A stretch of DNA of 64,000 bases, from positions 248,001-312,000 of the forward strand of contig CANMFL010000004.1 in assembly GCA_947497185.1 (NCBI GenBank), in the 5' to 3' direction. Source of the DNA: an uncultured Paracoccaceae bacterium. Its GTDB lineage: Bacteria > Pseudomonadota > Alphaproteobacteria > Rhodobacterales > Rhodobacteraceae. The notes under the pieces are model-generated. The model ran no database searches. It was not told where the DNA came from and saw only the letters and a list, made by a program, of their open reading frames with translations. Of this stretch, positions 7,721-17,091 are shown piece after piece. The translations under genes and the position numbers were made by a program. The first letter of the stretch is position 1. Every line of letters begins with the position of its first letter.

Positions 7721-9283
7721 TCAAGCCCCGTCCATTGCGTTGGGAATCCACCAGTCACGGCCACGCGCCGTCGTCACATATTCCGGCCAGCGGAAATGAA
7801 TTGGCGGTTCATAGTCGCATAACGGCGGGATCGGCGCTGTGCTGCTACGGGTTTTGAATTCATCCATCGCGGCATCGCGGGCGGTTTTATCTTCGAGCAG
7901 ACGCAACGCAGACAGCGCGAGGATCTTCGATGCGGTTTGCACCATCGGGTCGATTGTTTCAGGGATGCCGCCCAGCGCATTCATCACCCAAGACGGGTAG
8001 GTCACGCCAGCAGGCGCCTGCAAAGCCGGACGCGCCACGTAAAACCGCGCTGTCGGTGCGTGCCATGTCATGTCGGTGTAATCGTCTGATGTTGAGTTGG
8101 TTTGGGACGGCGGTAGATCATGGCGCAGAATTTGTTCGGCTGTTTCAGGATCAATTAACTTCCTCATCTCGGGGATAAAGGGGTCATCCATCGGATCAAG
8201 GTTAAGATTTGCTTGAATGTCGCGACCAATTTGTTGCGCGGCCTCACCCCAAACAGGAGCACCAACGTGCTGCATCGCGTCCCAAACTGTGCTGGCAATC
8301 GCGTGGTTCGCCAAACCGGGGCGCGATTTGCAGACCCAGTGTTTTTCCCAACGACAGCCTGTCATGTCAGCTGCCGCTTGGGCATTGCGGTCCAAAACGG
8401 CGGTGATTTGCTCGGCCATCGCGATGTCAGGCGTCCGCATCATGTATTGGATTTCAGCGAGACCCGCTGGCAGATTGTCGGCTGTTGCTTGGCCTGCGGT
8501 CAGGATTGCTTCGGATATCGACCAGCCGCCTTGGTGCGGTAGCATGCTGTCGCGCAGCGATTTAGACGCGAGATACATCATATTCAACGCATCATTTGCA
8601 CCGGGGGCACGCACGGCAGAATGGCTTTGCGGGATAGGTGTGTCTGTCGTCCCCCATGTTTCGGGTTCGTCGCAGATAAAGCGGTAGATCATCGAGTAGG
8701 CCGCACCACAGTGGGTGTCCCAACGCACGGTGTTACACATCGGTAGCATATAGAACGGATGAAACGACAAGATCGCGGCAAGTCCGTCGTAATAACCGGC
8801 AGCGGCGTGAATGGGTTTTGATCCTCGCACCTTTTCGGCAGGTTCGCCAGTGAACCGCAGCCCGCCTTTGATCCCGTGCTTTTCCATCGCAGCCTTTGTC
8901 GCGAGCAACCCGCCAAGACCCGCGATACCTAGACCGGAATGCGGATCAGTGTGACCGCCTGCTTGATATCCAAGCCCCGCACGCGGCGTGCGATGGGTCG
9001 TCGCCGCCTGACAATTTCCGGGCACAGCGTCGTATTCTGCGTACATTCCGATGATCGGGCCGTCGCCATTTGACCATTCGGCGCAGAAGGCTGTCGGCAT
9101 TCCGGCGCTGCCTTCTTCGACCACGAATCCCTCTTGGCGCAGCCGTTTCACGTACCAAGCAGCAGATTCGTATTCCCGCCAAGCTGTTTCGCCATAGCCA
9201 AATATCGTCTGACAGGCCTGTGACAGGTCAGATGCGCTTGCCTCTACGTAGCTCAGTGCGGTTGATTGTGCGTCAGAGATCAT
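7721..9283 (-). CDS. M20 family amidohydrolase, AbgB-like
   Basis: About 520 residues from the ATG at 9283; the longer frame to 9394 has low-quality sequence and no ribosome site. It resembles the AbgB branch of M20 (p-aminobenzoyl-glutamate hydrolase subunit B) in length and in motifs such as GETAWREYESA, MYAEYDAVPG, the GGHTDPHSGLG metal region and GEPAEKVRGSKP. AbgB relatives cleave aryl- or acyl-amino-acid amides. It is the first gene of the minus-strand uptake block and could hydrolyse the imported amide together with the next M20 enzyme. Whether folate breakdown products are the substrate is speculation. Confidence 0.85.
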   Translation of the reverse strand: MISDAQSTALSYVEASASDLSQACQTIFGYGETAWREYESAAWYVKRLRQEGFVVEEGSAGMPTAFCAEWSNGDGPIIGMYAEYDAVPGNCQAATTHRTPRAGLGYQAGGHTDPHSGLGIAGLGGLLATKAAMEKHGIKGGLRFTGEPAEKVRGSKPIHAAAGYYDGLAAILSFHPFYMLPMCNTVRWDTHCGAAYSMIYRFICDEPETWGTTDTPIPQSHSAVRAPGANDALNMMYLASKSLRDSMLPHQGGWSISEAILTAGQATADNLPAGLAEIQYMMRTPDIAMAEQITAVLDRNAQAAADMTGCRWEKHWVCKSRPGLANHAIASTVWDAMQHVGAPVWGEAAQQIGRDIQANLNLDPMDDPFIPEMRKLIDPETAEQILRHDLPPSQTNSTSDDYTDMTWHAPTARFYVARPALQAPAGVTYPSWVMNALGGIPETIDPMVQTASKILALSALRLLEDKTARDAAMDEFKTRSSTAPIPPLCDYEPPIHFRWPEYVTTARGRDWWIPNAMDGA

Positions 9284-9522
9284 CGGAAGCCTTTCATTTA
9301 TTAAAGAAGTTTGGTGCAAAATAGCTAAGGTTGCTAGGGATTGTTTCGCGAAAATCCGCCCGCATTGTCCCCAAATCGACGTCAATCCAACCACAAAAAC
9401 GTGATTAATGGCCCTTAAACAACAAAGTCACGTCACCTTTTAGCCTAATTTGAATGGCATTTCCTGATGCCAAGCACGACGGATCTTCCCGTCTATTTAT
9501 ATGTTTGAAAGCTGGATGTGAT

Positions 9523-11649
9523 ATGGGCAACGAAAACGCAGCAGAGATTGGCGCAGAGATCAGCACCGACGAGGATTTCGTCGACGAGCTGAAACCGGGT
9601 ACGCAACTGATGCACGGCCAATATACGATTACAAACTTCCTGAATGCGGGCGGGTTTGGGATCACATATTTGGCGACAGACAGCCTTGATCGGAAGATCG
9701 TCATCAAGGAATGCTTCCCTGGTGCGTTCTGCCGTCGCAGTCGGTCGATTGTGCAAGCACGGTCTCGCGCACACCAAAAAGAACTCAAATCAATGGTTCG
9801 CCTGTTTGTGCAAGAGGCCAAGAGCCTAGCCAAACTTTCCCACCCGAATATTGTGGGTGTGCATCAGGTCTTTGAAGATAACGACACAGCCTACATGGCG
9901 CTCGACTTTGTTGAAGGTCGCGACATGCTGGATACGATGGATGATCCGGATGCGAACGTCGCGCCGTCATTGATCAGAACGATGTTGATCGAAATTCTGG
10001 GCGCTGTTGGATTTATTCACAGCCAAGACATCCTGCACCGCGATATTTCACCCGACAACATCCTGATCGGCCAAGACGGCCATCCGGTTCTGATCGACTT
10101 TGGTGCTGCGCGCGAAGAAGCGACGAAGCAAAGCCGCGTGCTGTCTGCGTTGAGTGTGGTCAAGGACGGGTATTCCCCGCAGGAATTCTACATCGCTGGG
10201 TCGAACCAGAATGCGTCGTCGGATTTGTATGCGCTGGGCGCGAGCTTTTACCACTTTATGAAGGGTGATACCCCGCCGAATTCACAGGCTCGTCTGGCCG
10301 CACTCGCGTCGGGCGACACGGACCCGTACATCCCGCTGAAAGGTGCGATTGAAGGCTATGACGACAACTTCCTCGCGGCGATTGATAAGTCGCTTGAGGT
10401 GCTGCCAAAGAACCGTGTTCAATCCGCGCAAGAATGGCTGGATATGATCGACGGCAAGCATTTGCCTGCCCCTGTTGTTGCGGCACCGACAGCCAATGTG
10501 GCCTCTGCGGTTGCAGCGACGACTGAAGCGACACAGGGTCGTTCTAAGGCGTTCATCCTCATGGCATCCGCTGCTGCGATAGCCATTGTTGGTGTTGGCG
10601 TGGCATTTTCGGTTGGCGCCTTTGACGCGGCTGAAAAAGCTGAAGTGATCTCGACACCTGCTCAGGCGGAAGCACAGACATCGGAAGCTGCATCAGTACT
10701 GGATGCTGAGGCAGACGCCGCTGCGGACGCCTTAGCCGTCGCCCAAGCCCAAGCTGATGCCGCAGCACAAGCCGCTGTTTTGGCTGTGGCTGAAGCTGCG
10801 CAACCACAGGCGATTACACTGGTTCCTGCGACGGCTCATACGCCGAAGCCGCCTACTGATATCGACGACGCGCACAACATGCCTACCGTCACAAACGGTG
10901 CGCCAGAAAAGCCAGTGGCGACAGTCAGCACGTCTTTGATCGACAACGATATGGTTCATTTCGCAAGCTTTGCATCCCTTGGCAAAAGCGCCGACTTTGA
11001 GGCTGATGCGTTCGGAATGACCGAAACTGTGCCTGCTTTTGCTCTTGGCAATGAAATCGTGACGAAGCCTGACTTGGACGATTCAGTTGTTCAGTCGAGC
11101 TGGACCGTCGATCTGCCGTTTAATGCGTCATCAACATCATCCCGCGTGATCGGGACCGTCGATCTGGAAGCCCCAAGCTGGGCGAACGAAGGCGTTGAAA
11201 TTGATACGGTCAATGGCCGTTCCATCGTCAATCTTGATGGGATTGAGGGTGCTTTGCAAACCTCCGTGAAATTGGCTGACGAGACCGAATTGCAGGTCAG
11301 CTTTGGTATTCGCGATACAGCGACCGGGGTTCGGACCGAGCAAAGCTCTGTGATGCCAATCATCCAGAAGACCGAACTGTTGAACGGTCTTGGATTTGAA
11401 ACGCGACGCGTTGATGACACATGGGTCACAACCGTCACCGATGTGCCTGATACCGCAAACACTGATCTGAAAGTCGGTGATGAGGTTGTGGCGTATATGC
11501 TGACATCCGAGTTGGTGAATGACCGGACGTCTCTCAAGGCGATCATGAATCGTGAAATCGCAGGCGGCACTTCGCTATTTAGCTTTGCTGTGAACCGTGA
11601 CGGCGTGATGTGGATTACATCGCTCGATTACACCGACAGCGCACAATGA
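9523..11649 (+). CDS. Transmembrane Ser/Thr protein kinase with extracytoplasmic PDZ-like domain
   Basis: About 708 residues from the ATG at 9523 (GGATGTGAT upstream; the earlier ATG at 9454 has no ribosome site). The kinase domain spans roughly residues 30-310: glycine loop NAGGFGITY (about 42-50), VIKE lysine near 62, catalytic HRDISPDN (Asp near 174), and IDFGAA (about 191-196). All key residues are intact. One membrane span follows (about 343-365), then an Ala/Gln-rich probable coiled coil and a C-terminal part outside the membrane. Its last 90 residues (VGDEVVAYML, SFAVNRDGVMW) read like a PDZ domain. It heads the kinase-FHA-phosphatase-GTPase cluster, so FHA recognition of its phosphosites is the obvious inference. 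Confidence 0.92.
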   Translation: MGNENAAEIGAEISTDEDFVDELKPGTQLMHGQYTITNFLNAGGFGITYLATDSLDRKIVIKECFPGAFCRRSRSIVQARSRAHQKELKSMVRLFVQEAKSLAKLSHPNIVGVHQVFEDNDTAYMALDFVEGRDMLDTMDDPDANVAPSLIRTMLIEILGAVGFIHSQDILHRDISPDNILIGQDGHPVLIDFGAAREEATKQSRVLSALSVVKDGYSPQEFYIAGSNQNASSDLYALGASFYHFMKGDTPPNSQARLAALASGDTDPYIPLKGAIEGYDDNFLAAIDKSLEVLPKNRVQSAQEWLDMIDGKHLPAPVVAAPTANVASAVAATTEATQGRSKAFILMASAAAIAIVGVGVAFSVGAFDAAEKAEVISTPAQAEAQTSEAASVLDAEADAAADALAVAQAQADAAAQAAVLAVAEAAQPQAITLVPATAHTPKPPTDIDDAHNMPTVTNGAPEKPVATVSTSLIDNDMVHFASFASLGKSADFEADAFGMTETVPAFALGNEIVTKPDLDDSVVQSSWTVDLPFNASSTSSRVIGTVDLEAPSWANEGVEIDTVNGRSIVNLDGIEGALQTSVKLADETELQVSFGIRDTATGVRTEQSSVMPIIQKTELLNGLGFETRRVDDTWVTTVTDVPDTANTDLKVGDEVVAYMLTSELVNDRTSLKAIMNREIAGGTSLFSFAVNRDGVMWITSLDYTDSAQ

Positions 11650-11689
11650 CATCAGCCTGTGCCCAACGAAAAAACAAGAGGTAGTTCCA

Positions 11690-12445
11690 ATGAAATTTTT
11701 GAGTGATCTATTTAGCCGCAAGCGCGTGGACGCCAAACCAGCCGATGCACCTGTTGAAAACTTTGCCGATATCACAGCGCATGCTGATCAGGTTCGCCAG
11801 CAAGTTAGCACAAGTGCCGTGCTCGACAACGTCAGCGAAAAAGTCACCGCGAAAGCGCCCAAGGCTAACATTTGGGACACTGATGAAGACTTGCCGCCTG
11901 TTGCTACTCTGCCAGAAATGCGCCCAGCTGCGGCCCCTGCCCCTACAAAAGCGCCATCACGTGCGCGCCGGACCAAAACACGTCTGATCGGTTTTGAAAG
12001 CAGTTCCGGTGTGGTTGATCTGTTCGACAGTACACCTGCTGCAGCACCGACAAAGCGCGCGAAGTTTCCTGTTGGTTGGGCGATTGTTGTTGATGGACCA
12101 GGCCGTGGCGAATGTTTCTCGTTGGAAGCCGGCATGTCGCAGATCGGTCGTGGCGAAGATCAAGCGATCCAGCTTGATTTTGGCGACAACGCGGTGTCCC
12201 GCACCAATCACGCGGCTATTGTTTACGACTCTGAAACCCACAGCTTTTTGTTGGGACACGGCGGCAAAAGTAACCTTGTGCGCCTGAACGACAAGCCAGT
12301 GATCAGCAACGAAGACCTGAAAGACGGCGACATGATCCGTATCGGTGAAACGACGCTGCGCTTTATCCCACTGTGTTCGCCAGAGTTTAACTGGGCCGAC
12401 CAAAAATCCAGCGAAGAGGAGTCTGACGATGTGGCGATCGCCTGA
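11690..12445 (+). CDS. FHA domain protein
   Basis: A 251-residue protein. The first 120 residues or so are Ala/Pro/Lys-rich and probably disordered. The C-terminal part (about 125-240) is a forkhead-associated domain with MSQIGRGEDQ, then VSRTNHAAIVY in place of the usual SRxHA, and LNDKPV plus LKDGDMIRIG at the end. FHA domains bind phosphothreonine peptides. The gene is 40 bases after the kinase and overlaps the phosphatase gene by 17 bases. A ribosome site AGAGG precedes the ATG. It probably links the kinase to the downstream GTPases; the binding partner is inferred, not seen. Confidence 0.9.
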   Translation: MKFLSDLFSRKRVDAKPADAPVENFADITAHADQVRQQVSTSAVLDNVSEKVTAKAPKANIWDTDEDLPPVATLPEMRPAAAPAPTKAPSRARRTKTRLIGFESSSGVVDLFDSTPAAAPTKRAKFPVGWAIVVDGPGRGECFSLEAGMSQIGRGEDQAIQLDFGDNAVSRTNHAAIVYDSETHSFLLGHGGKSNLVRLNDKPVISNEDLKDGDMIRIGETTLRFIPLCSPEFNWADQKSSEEESDDVAIA

Positions 12446-13382
12446 ACCACGCTACGACGTAGCGTCTGCGCTCTGCCAGGGCGGCCGTGACTACCAAGAA
12501 GATGCGATTGTTACCGACTTTCCGTTTGGTTCCGACAGCGGTGTTGTCGTTCTTGCTGACGGTATGGGTGGCCATGCGGCTGGTGATGTTGCCTCGAAAA
12601 TCGTTGTCACAGAAGTCTTTAGCGAGCTGAAGTTCCAATCTGCGAACTTCCACGAGTTTGAAAAAGACATCCCGTCGATGATGATTGATGCCACTGCTGG
12701 CGCAAACGTCTGTGTCCGCGATCACGTCCGCGACAACCCGATGACGCGCGGTATGGGTGCCACGATGGTATCCCTCGTGATGGTCGAAAACCGGATGTTT
12801 TGGATGTCGGTTGGCGATAGCCCACTGTATCTGATGCGCGGTGGTAAACTGCGTCAGTTGAACGAAGACCATTCAATGGCGCCGCAAATCGACTTTATGG
12901 TGCAATCGGGGTTGATCGACGCTGAAGTCGCAAAGAACCATCCAGATCGCAACTGCCTGACTTCTGTGATTTTGGGTGACCGGATTGCAAAGTCCGACTG
13001 TCCGAATGATCCGTTTGGCTTGGAAATTGGCGATATCGTGGTCGTGTCCTCAGACGGGCTTCAGTATCTTGATGACGACGTGATCCAGAAGATCCTGCAC
13101 AAGTACCGTCGTCGCAAAAGCGCCGAGATCGCAGGTCATCTGTTGGAAGCGATTGAAAAGCTGGGCGACGTCGATCAGGACAACGTGTCTTTTGCGGTGA
13201 TCAAGTTGAACCACAACAAGCCAATGGACCGCGCAGTTCGCGTGAAACCTACGGATATCGTGGACACGACATCTCCGAATATGACCCGCGTTGTTCATCT
13301 TGACGATGCAGAGGACACCCAAAAAACGGGTGTGGCTGCAAATGGCGAACCAGCGTTGAAACTGGTTTCTGGAGGGAAGTAA
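12429..13382 (+). CDS. PP2C-type (PPM) Ser/Thr protein phosphatase
   Basis: 317 residues from the ATG at 12429, which follows GAAGAGGAG and lies inside the end of the FHA gene. PPM motifs appear in order: GGRDYQEDA (motif 1 Asp), LADGMGGHAAGD (motif 2), RGMGATMV, VGDSPLYL, VSSDGLQYL, and the final DQDNVSF aspartate pair, so all the metal-binding aspartates seem present. It should reverse the phosphorylation made by the kinase two genes upstream. The C-terminal 60 residues after the catalytic domain are a polar tail. Kinase, FHA protein and phosphatase occurring together is a recurrent bacterial signalling cassette. Confidence 0.92.
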   Translation: MWRSPEPRYDVASALCQGGRDYQEDAIVTDFPFGSDSGVVVLADGMGGHAAGDVASKIVVTEVFSELKFQSANFHEFEKDIPSMMIDATAGANVCVRDHVRDNPMTRGMGATMVSLVMVENRMFWMSVGDSPLYLMRGGKLRQLNEDHSMAPQIDFMVQSGLIDAEVAKNHPDRNCLTSVILGDRIAKSDCPNDPFGLEIGDIVVVSSDGLQYLDDDVIQKILHKYRRRKSAEIAGHLLEAIEKLGDVDQDNVSFAVIKLNHNKPMDRAVRVKPTDIVDTTSPNMTRVVHLDDAEDTQKTGVAANGEPALKLVSGGK

Positions 13383-13383
13383 T

Positions 13384-14814
13384 ATGACGACAGTACGCGC
13401 TGCCGCTGATCAAGTTTATCAGGTGTTAAATGACGCGCTGTCGGTGGGAAAGATTCCCGCCGACACCGCTGAAACCGCACAAGCGCTGCTGGCGCGTTTG
13501 CGGGACCCGATGCGCGTCACCTTGATGGGTTTCCCAAAGACCGGGAAATCCACGCTGGTGAACCTGTTGTTGAATGCGGCGGTTGTGCCAGACGGGATCA
13601 GCCTGCCGACGACCCTATACGTCCACGGTGAACAACCGTCGGCTGTTTTGACGTTGACTGATGGTCGTTTGGAAACGCTGGCCGAGGCTGACCCGTTTCA
13701 GATCGCCGCTGCTGCCCCGATGTATGTCGAGGTATCGCTGCCCCTGCCCGCGCTTGGTCGGATCAGCATTCTAGAGGTCGTCGCCCCCGGCGTGCTTCAG
13801 GATCAACAGCGCGCGATGCATTGGGCTGCAAAACGGACCGATCTGGCGCTTTGGTGTACGGATCATTTTGATACATCCGAACAAGCGCTTTGGGATACGA
13901 TGCCCGATGCGATCAAAGACAACGGCTTTATGCTGCTGACCCATGCGGATCAGGCGTTGGCCCGTGGTCATCTGGAACAAACTCTGACTGATGTGCGCGA
14001 GAATCACGCCTATCAGTTCAACAAAATTCTGCCCATTGCGACCCCAGTTGCGATTGCGGCCCGCAAAGCTGACGGCACCGTTGATAAAACGATGATGCAG
14101 AAAAGCGGCGGCTCTGCTCTGATTTCAGCGATCCTGCGTCAGGTCGATTCGCGCTTGCAAGAAACTGTGGATCAGGCCGAAATCTTGGTCGAGAAATATA
14201 AAGATGCGGTTCCGCAGGCAATCTCCGCCCCGATCAATGTCGTGGAAATGAAGACAGCACAGCCGGTCGATATGGTCGAAGCTGCGGCAAAGCTTGCGCC
14301 TCGTCCGGATGTGAAATCGAAATTGATTGCGCTGACGCCATCGCAACCCGCGCCGAGTACTATTCCGGCCCCAGAGCCTACTGCCGAAGCGCCAAAGAAA
14401 CCTCGGATTGGGTTTATGCCAAAGGCTCGCGGCGCCGCGATTATTCCGCGCGCAAAAGCAGAGACCTGCGACGCCTACGATCAAGCAATTGCGCATTTGA
14501 CCAAGCAAGGCCGTGCGTTGACCCAAGATATTGCGGCCCACGACGCGCTGTCGCCTAACGATCTGATGACCGCGTCCGTCGATAACATCATGTGGCTGAG
14601 CGACTATCTTGAGGATCTCGCGATCACTGATGATCCTGTGTTGGAAAAAACCCGTACACGTGCGCTGGACGCCGCCGAGTTAGTGCAACTGATGCAGATC
14701 GAACGCAACGAGACGGCGGCACTGGATGCGCTGAGTCTGGTGATTCAGTTGAAGCGTGACCTCGAGTCCGAAATCGCGCTGAGCCGGCACAGCAGCCGCA
14801 CTCAGGCTGCTTAA
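13384..14814 (+). CDS. Dynamin-like GTPase paralogue with degraded G3 motif
   Basis: A 476-residue protein starting one base after the phosphatase stop, with a GGAGGG ribosome site. The P-loop is GFPKTGKS (residues 49-56). The usual DxPG of G3 is replaced by LEVVAPG (130-136), lacking the aspartate; the G4 position reads THAD. The stretch LWCTDHFDTSEQALWDTMP closely parallels LWCTHATQAWRQSEAALW in the third GTPase of the cluster, so the two are paralogues. After the G domain comes a Pro/Ala-rich linker (about 300-350) and a helical C-terminal part. It may bind nucleotide with poor hydrolysis. Family placement is by motif; function unknown. Confidence 0.8.
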   Translation: MTTVRAAADQVYQVLNDALSVGKIPADTAETAQALLARLRDPMRVTLMGFPKTGKSTLVNLLLNAAVVPDGISLPTTLYVHGEQPSAVLTLTDGRLETLAEADPFQIAAAAPMYVEVSLPLPALGRISILEVVAPGVLQDQQRAMHWAAKRTDLALWCTDHFDTSEQALWDTMPDAIKDNGFMLLTHADQALARGHLEQTLTDVRENHAYQFNKILPIATPVAIAARKADGTVDKTMMQKSGGSALISAILRQVDSRLQETVDQAEILVEKYKDAVPQAISAPINVVEMKTAQPVDMVEAAAKLAPRPDVKSKLIALTPSQPAPSTIPAPEPTAEAPKKPRIGFMPKARGAAIIPRAKAETCDAYDQAIAHLTKQGRALTQDIAAHDALSPNDLMTASVDNIMWLSDYLEDLAITDDPVLEKTRTRALDAAELVQLMQIERNETAALDALSLVIQLKRDLESEIALSRHSSRTQAA

Positions 14815-14982
14815 AATAAAGGGCTTCGCGTGCGGCAAACGACAATCGTTCAAGTTTTAAGCGAACTATTGCCTTAATTTCGCCGCGCAAGACTGTTTCT
14901 TTAGACAGATCAATTGAGGGTTTTGGCCAGTATTTGACCCAAACCAGAGCGAGCGACCCGCACAACGTGGGCAGGAAAGAAC

Positions 14983-17091
14983 GTGAACATGGAAGAGTTG
15001 ACCAACAAACCGGGTGAAGTGACCCAAGCGTCACAACCTGGATTCATGCGTATTGGCCTGAATAAGTTAGAGGCCTACCACGAAGAACTCGGCGATCTTG
15101 AGGACACCCTTTTCGACATCGAAAAAGTTGGTGGCCCCGAGGCAGCAAAGAAGGCGCAGAAACTGGTTAAACAGCTGCGTGCTTTTGAGCCCAACATCAC
15201 CATGATTGGTCAGATAAAGGCCGGCAAGACGTCGCTTGTGAACGCAATGGCTGGTCGTCCGAACCTATTGCCTGCGGATGTGAACCCGTGGACTTCCGTG
15301 ATTACATCCTTGCACCTGAACACGCCGATGGCCGCTGGTGCGCCGCGCGCGTCGTTCCAATTCTTTGATCAAAACGAATGGGACCACCTTGTTGAAAACG
15401 GTGGCAGCATTGGTGAATTGTCGAGCCGCGCTGGTGCCGACGAAGAAATGTCCAAAGTCCGCGAACAGATCGGGCAGATGTACGAAAAGACCCGCGACCG
15501 TCTGGGCCGCAAGTTTGAAATGTTGCTAGGTCAGCGGCACAATTACGCCGAACTCGATGATGACCTGATGCAGCGTTATGTCTGCATGGGCGACGATTTC
15601 GACGAGATTTCACAGGCGGAGCAGCAGGGTCGCTTTGCGGATATTACCAAATCCGCTGACTTGTATATGGATGCTTCGTTCTTGCCGATGCCGCTGTGTA
15701 TCCGTGACACGCCCGGCGTGAACGATACCTTTATGATGCGCGAGCAAATCACGATCAAAGCTCTGCGCGATAGCCGGATTTGTGTCGTCGTATTGTCAGC
15801 TCATCAGGCGTTGTCGTCGATGGACATGGGCCTTATTCGTTTGATTTCAAACGTCAAAAGCCGCGAAGTTGTGATCTTTGTGAACCGCGTTGATGAATTG
15901 TCCGATCCTGCAAACCAGATCGACGAAATCCGCGCGTCCATCATTCAGACATTGGCCGACAACAACGGTCCAAAGAATTGCGAAGTGCTGTTTGGCTCGG
16001 CTTATTGGGCGAATATGGCGCTGGGCGGTGATCTGTCCGAGATCGTTGATGACAGTGCCAGTGCCCTGTTCAGCTACGCCGAATCGGTCATTGGTAATGA
16101 CGCCACGGACATGGACCCGTTTGAAATGGTCTGGCAGCTGTCGGGTTTGCCGCATCTGTACAATGCGATTTCCGAACGGATCGCCGAAGGATCAGGCGCA
16201 GAGCGTTTGCAGTCGATCCGCAAGAGCGCGCAAAACCACGTCGGTGGCCTGCGTGCGTCTAGTTCGCTTGTCTCAATGCGCCTTGAGGGTGGCAAAGTGA
16301 AGACGATGGATGAAACAACGCTGACCGCGCATCTGGACGCGATTGACGCGAAACACATTCAAAAGCTGAACGATGGTCTGAACGAAGTTTTCACCAAATT
16401 CAGTCGTCGGATCGATCAATCTAACAAACGGTTTTTAGACCGGGCTGTTGAGACATTGATCCAACACCTCGAAACGAATGGTGAAAACGAGATTTGGCAG
16501 TACTCGCCTGATGGCCTGCGCATTCTATTGCGCACCGGATATCAGGTGATGAAGAAAGATTTCACCGCGATGTGTAACGCCACCTTTGGCGATGCTGCGA
16601 CTGAGTTGACTGATCTTTATGGTCAGGCGTTTTCCGTCGATGTCGATAATTTTACCGTCGCACCACCGGACGCGCCGACTGTTCCTGCGCCCGTTTCTTT
16701 GGGCCAGACGATTGCGCTAGACCTGCAAACATCTTGGTGGAAGGGCTGGTGGCAACGTCGCAAGGGCTATCGCGCCTTTGCTAGCAACTTTTACGAGTTG
16801 ATCGAGGCTGAAACCGCCCCAATCGTCGACGATTTAAAGCATCGACAACTTGATGACATTCGCCAAACGGCCCTTGGTGAAATGGCCGATTTCCTTGCTG
16901 AACAACGCGGGATTTTGACTGATATCGCTGAGAAGTCCCAGGTCGGTCTTGATGATCTAGAGGGTCTGTTCGGCATCACGGCGCAACAAGAGCGCGAAGA
17001 ATTGTTCGACATCATTTTCGAAGATCTCGCGATTGGTGACGAAAGCTACGATTTTGAAACGACTAAGATTTCTGGAGGTGCTGCCGCATGA
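14983..17091 (+). CDS. Dynamin-family large GTPase
   Basis: 702 residues from GTG 14983 (ATG 14989 is also possible; AGGAAAG lies upstream). The P-loop GQIKAGKTS (76-84) sits in the dynamin-type context MIGQIKAGKTSLVNAM, with G3 RDTPGVNDT and G4 VNRVD. A long helical region follows, as in bacterial dynamin-like proteins. Near residues 584-594 there is a striking WWKGWWQRRKG segment, rich in Trp and basic residues, that could insert in or lie on a membrane like a dynamin paddle. Its stop overlaps the next GTPase start (ATGA). A 168-base gap before it could hold a second promoter. Role in membrane shaping is inferred. Confidence 0.87.
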   Translation: MNMEELTNKPGEVTQASQPGFMRIGLNKLEAYHEELGDLEDTLFDIEKVGGPEAAKKAQKLVKQLRAFEPNITMIGQIKAGKTSLVNAMAGRPNLLPADVNPWTSVITSLHLNTPMAAGAPRASFQFFDQNEWDHLVENGGSIGELSSRAGADEEMSKVREQIGQMYEKTRDRLGRKFEMLLGQRHNYAELDDDLMQRYVCMGDDFDEISQAEQQGRFADITKSADLYMDASFLPMPLCIRDTPGVNDTFMMREQITIKALRDSRICVVVLSAHQALSSMDMGLIRLISNVKSREVVIFVNRVDELSDPANQIDEIRASIIQTLADNNGPKNCEVLFGSAYWANMALGGDLSEIVDDSASALFSYAESVIGNDATDMDPFEMVWQLSGLPHLYNAISERIAEGSGAERLQSIRKSAQNHVGGLRASSSLVSMRLEGGKVKTMDETTLTAHLDAIDAKHIQKLNDGLNEVFTKFSRRIDQSNKRFLDRAVETLIQHLETNGENEIWQYSPDGLRILLRTGYQVMKKDFTAMCNATFGDAATELTDLYGQAFSVDVDNFTVAPPDAPTVPAPVSLGQTIALDLQTSWWKGWWQRRKGYRAFASNFYELIEAETAPIVDDLKHRQLDDIRQTALGEMADFLAEQRGILTDIAEKSQVGLDDLEGLFGITAQQEREELFDIIFEDLAIGDESYDFETTKISGGAAA

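Noticed and set aside
9523-13382. Kinase-FHA-PP2C as part of a type VI secretion system
   Set aside because: PpkA-Fha-PppA trios accompany T6SS, but no tss/hcp/vgrG/clpV gene is present; the neighbours are GTPases and an OmpA fusion.
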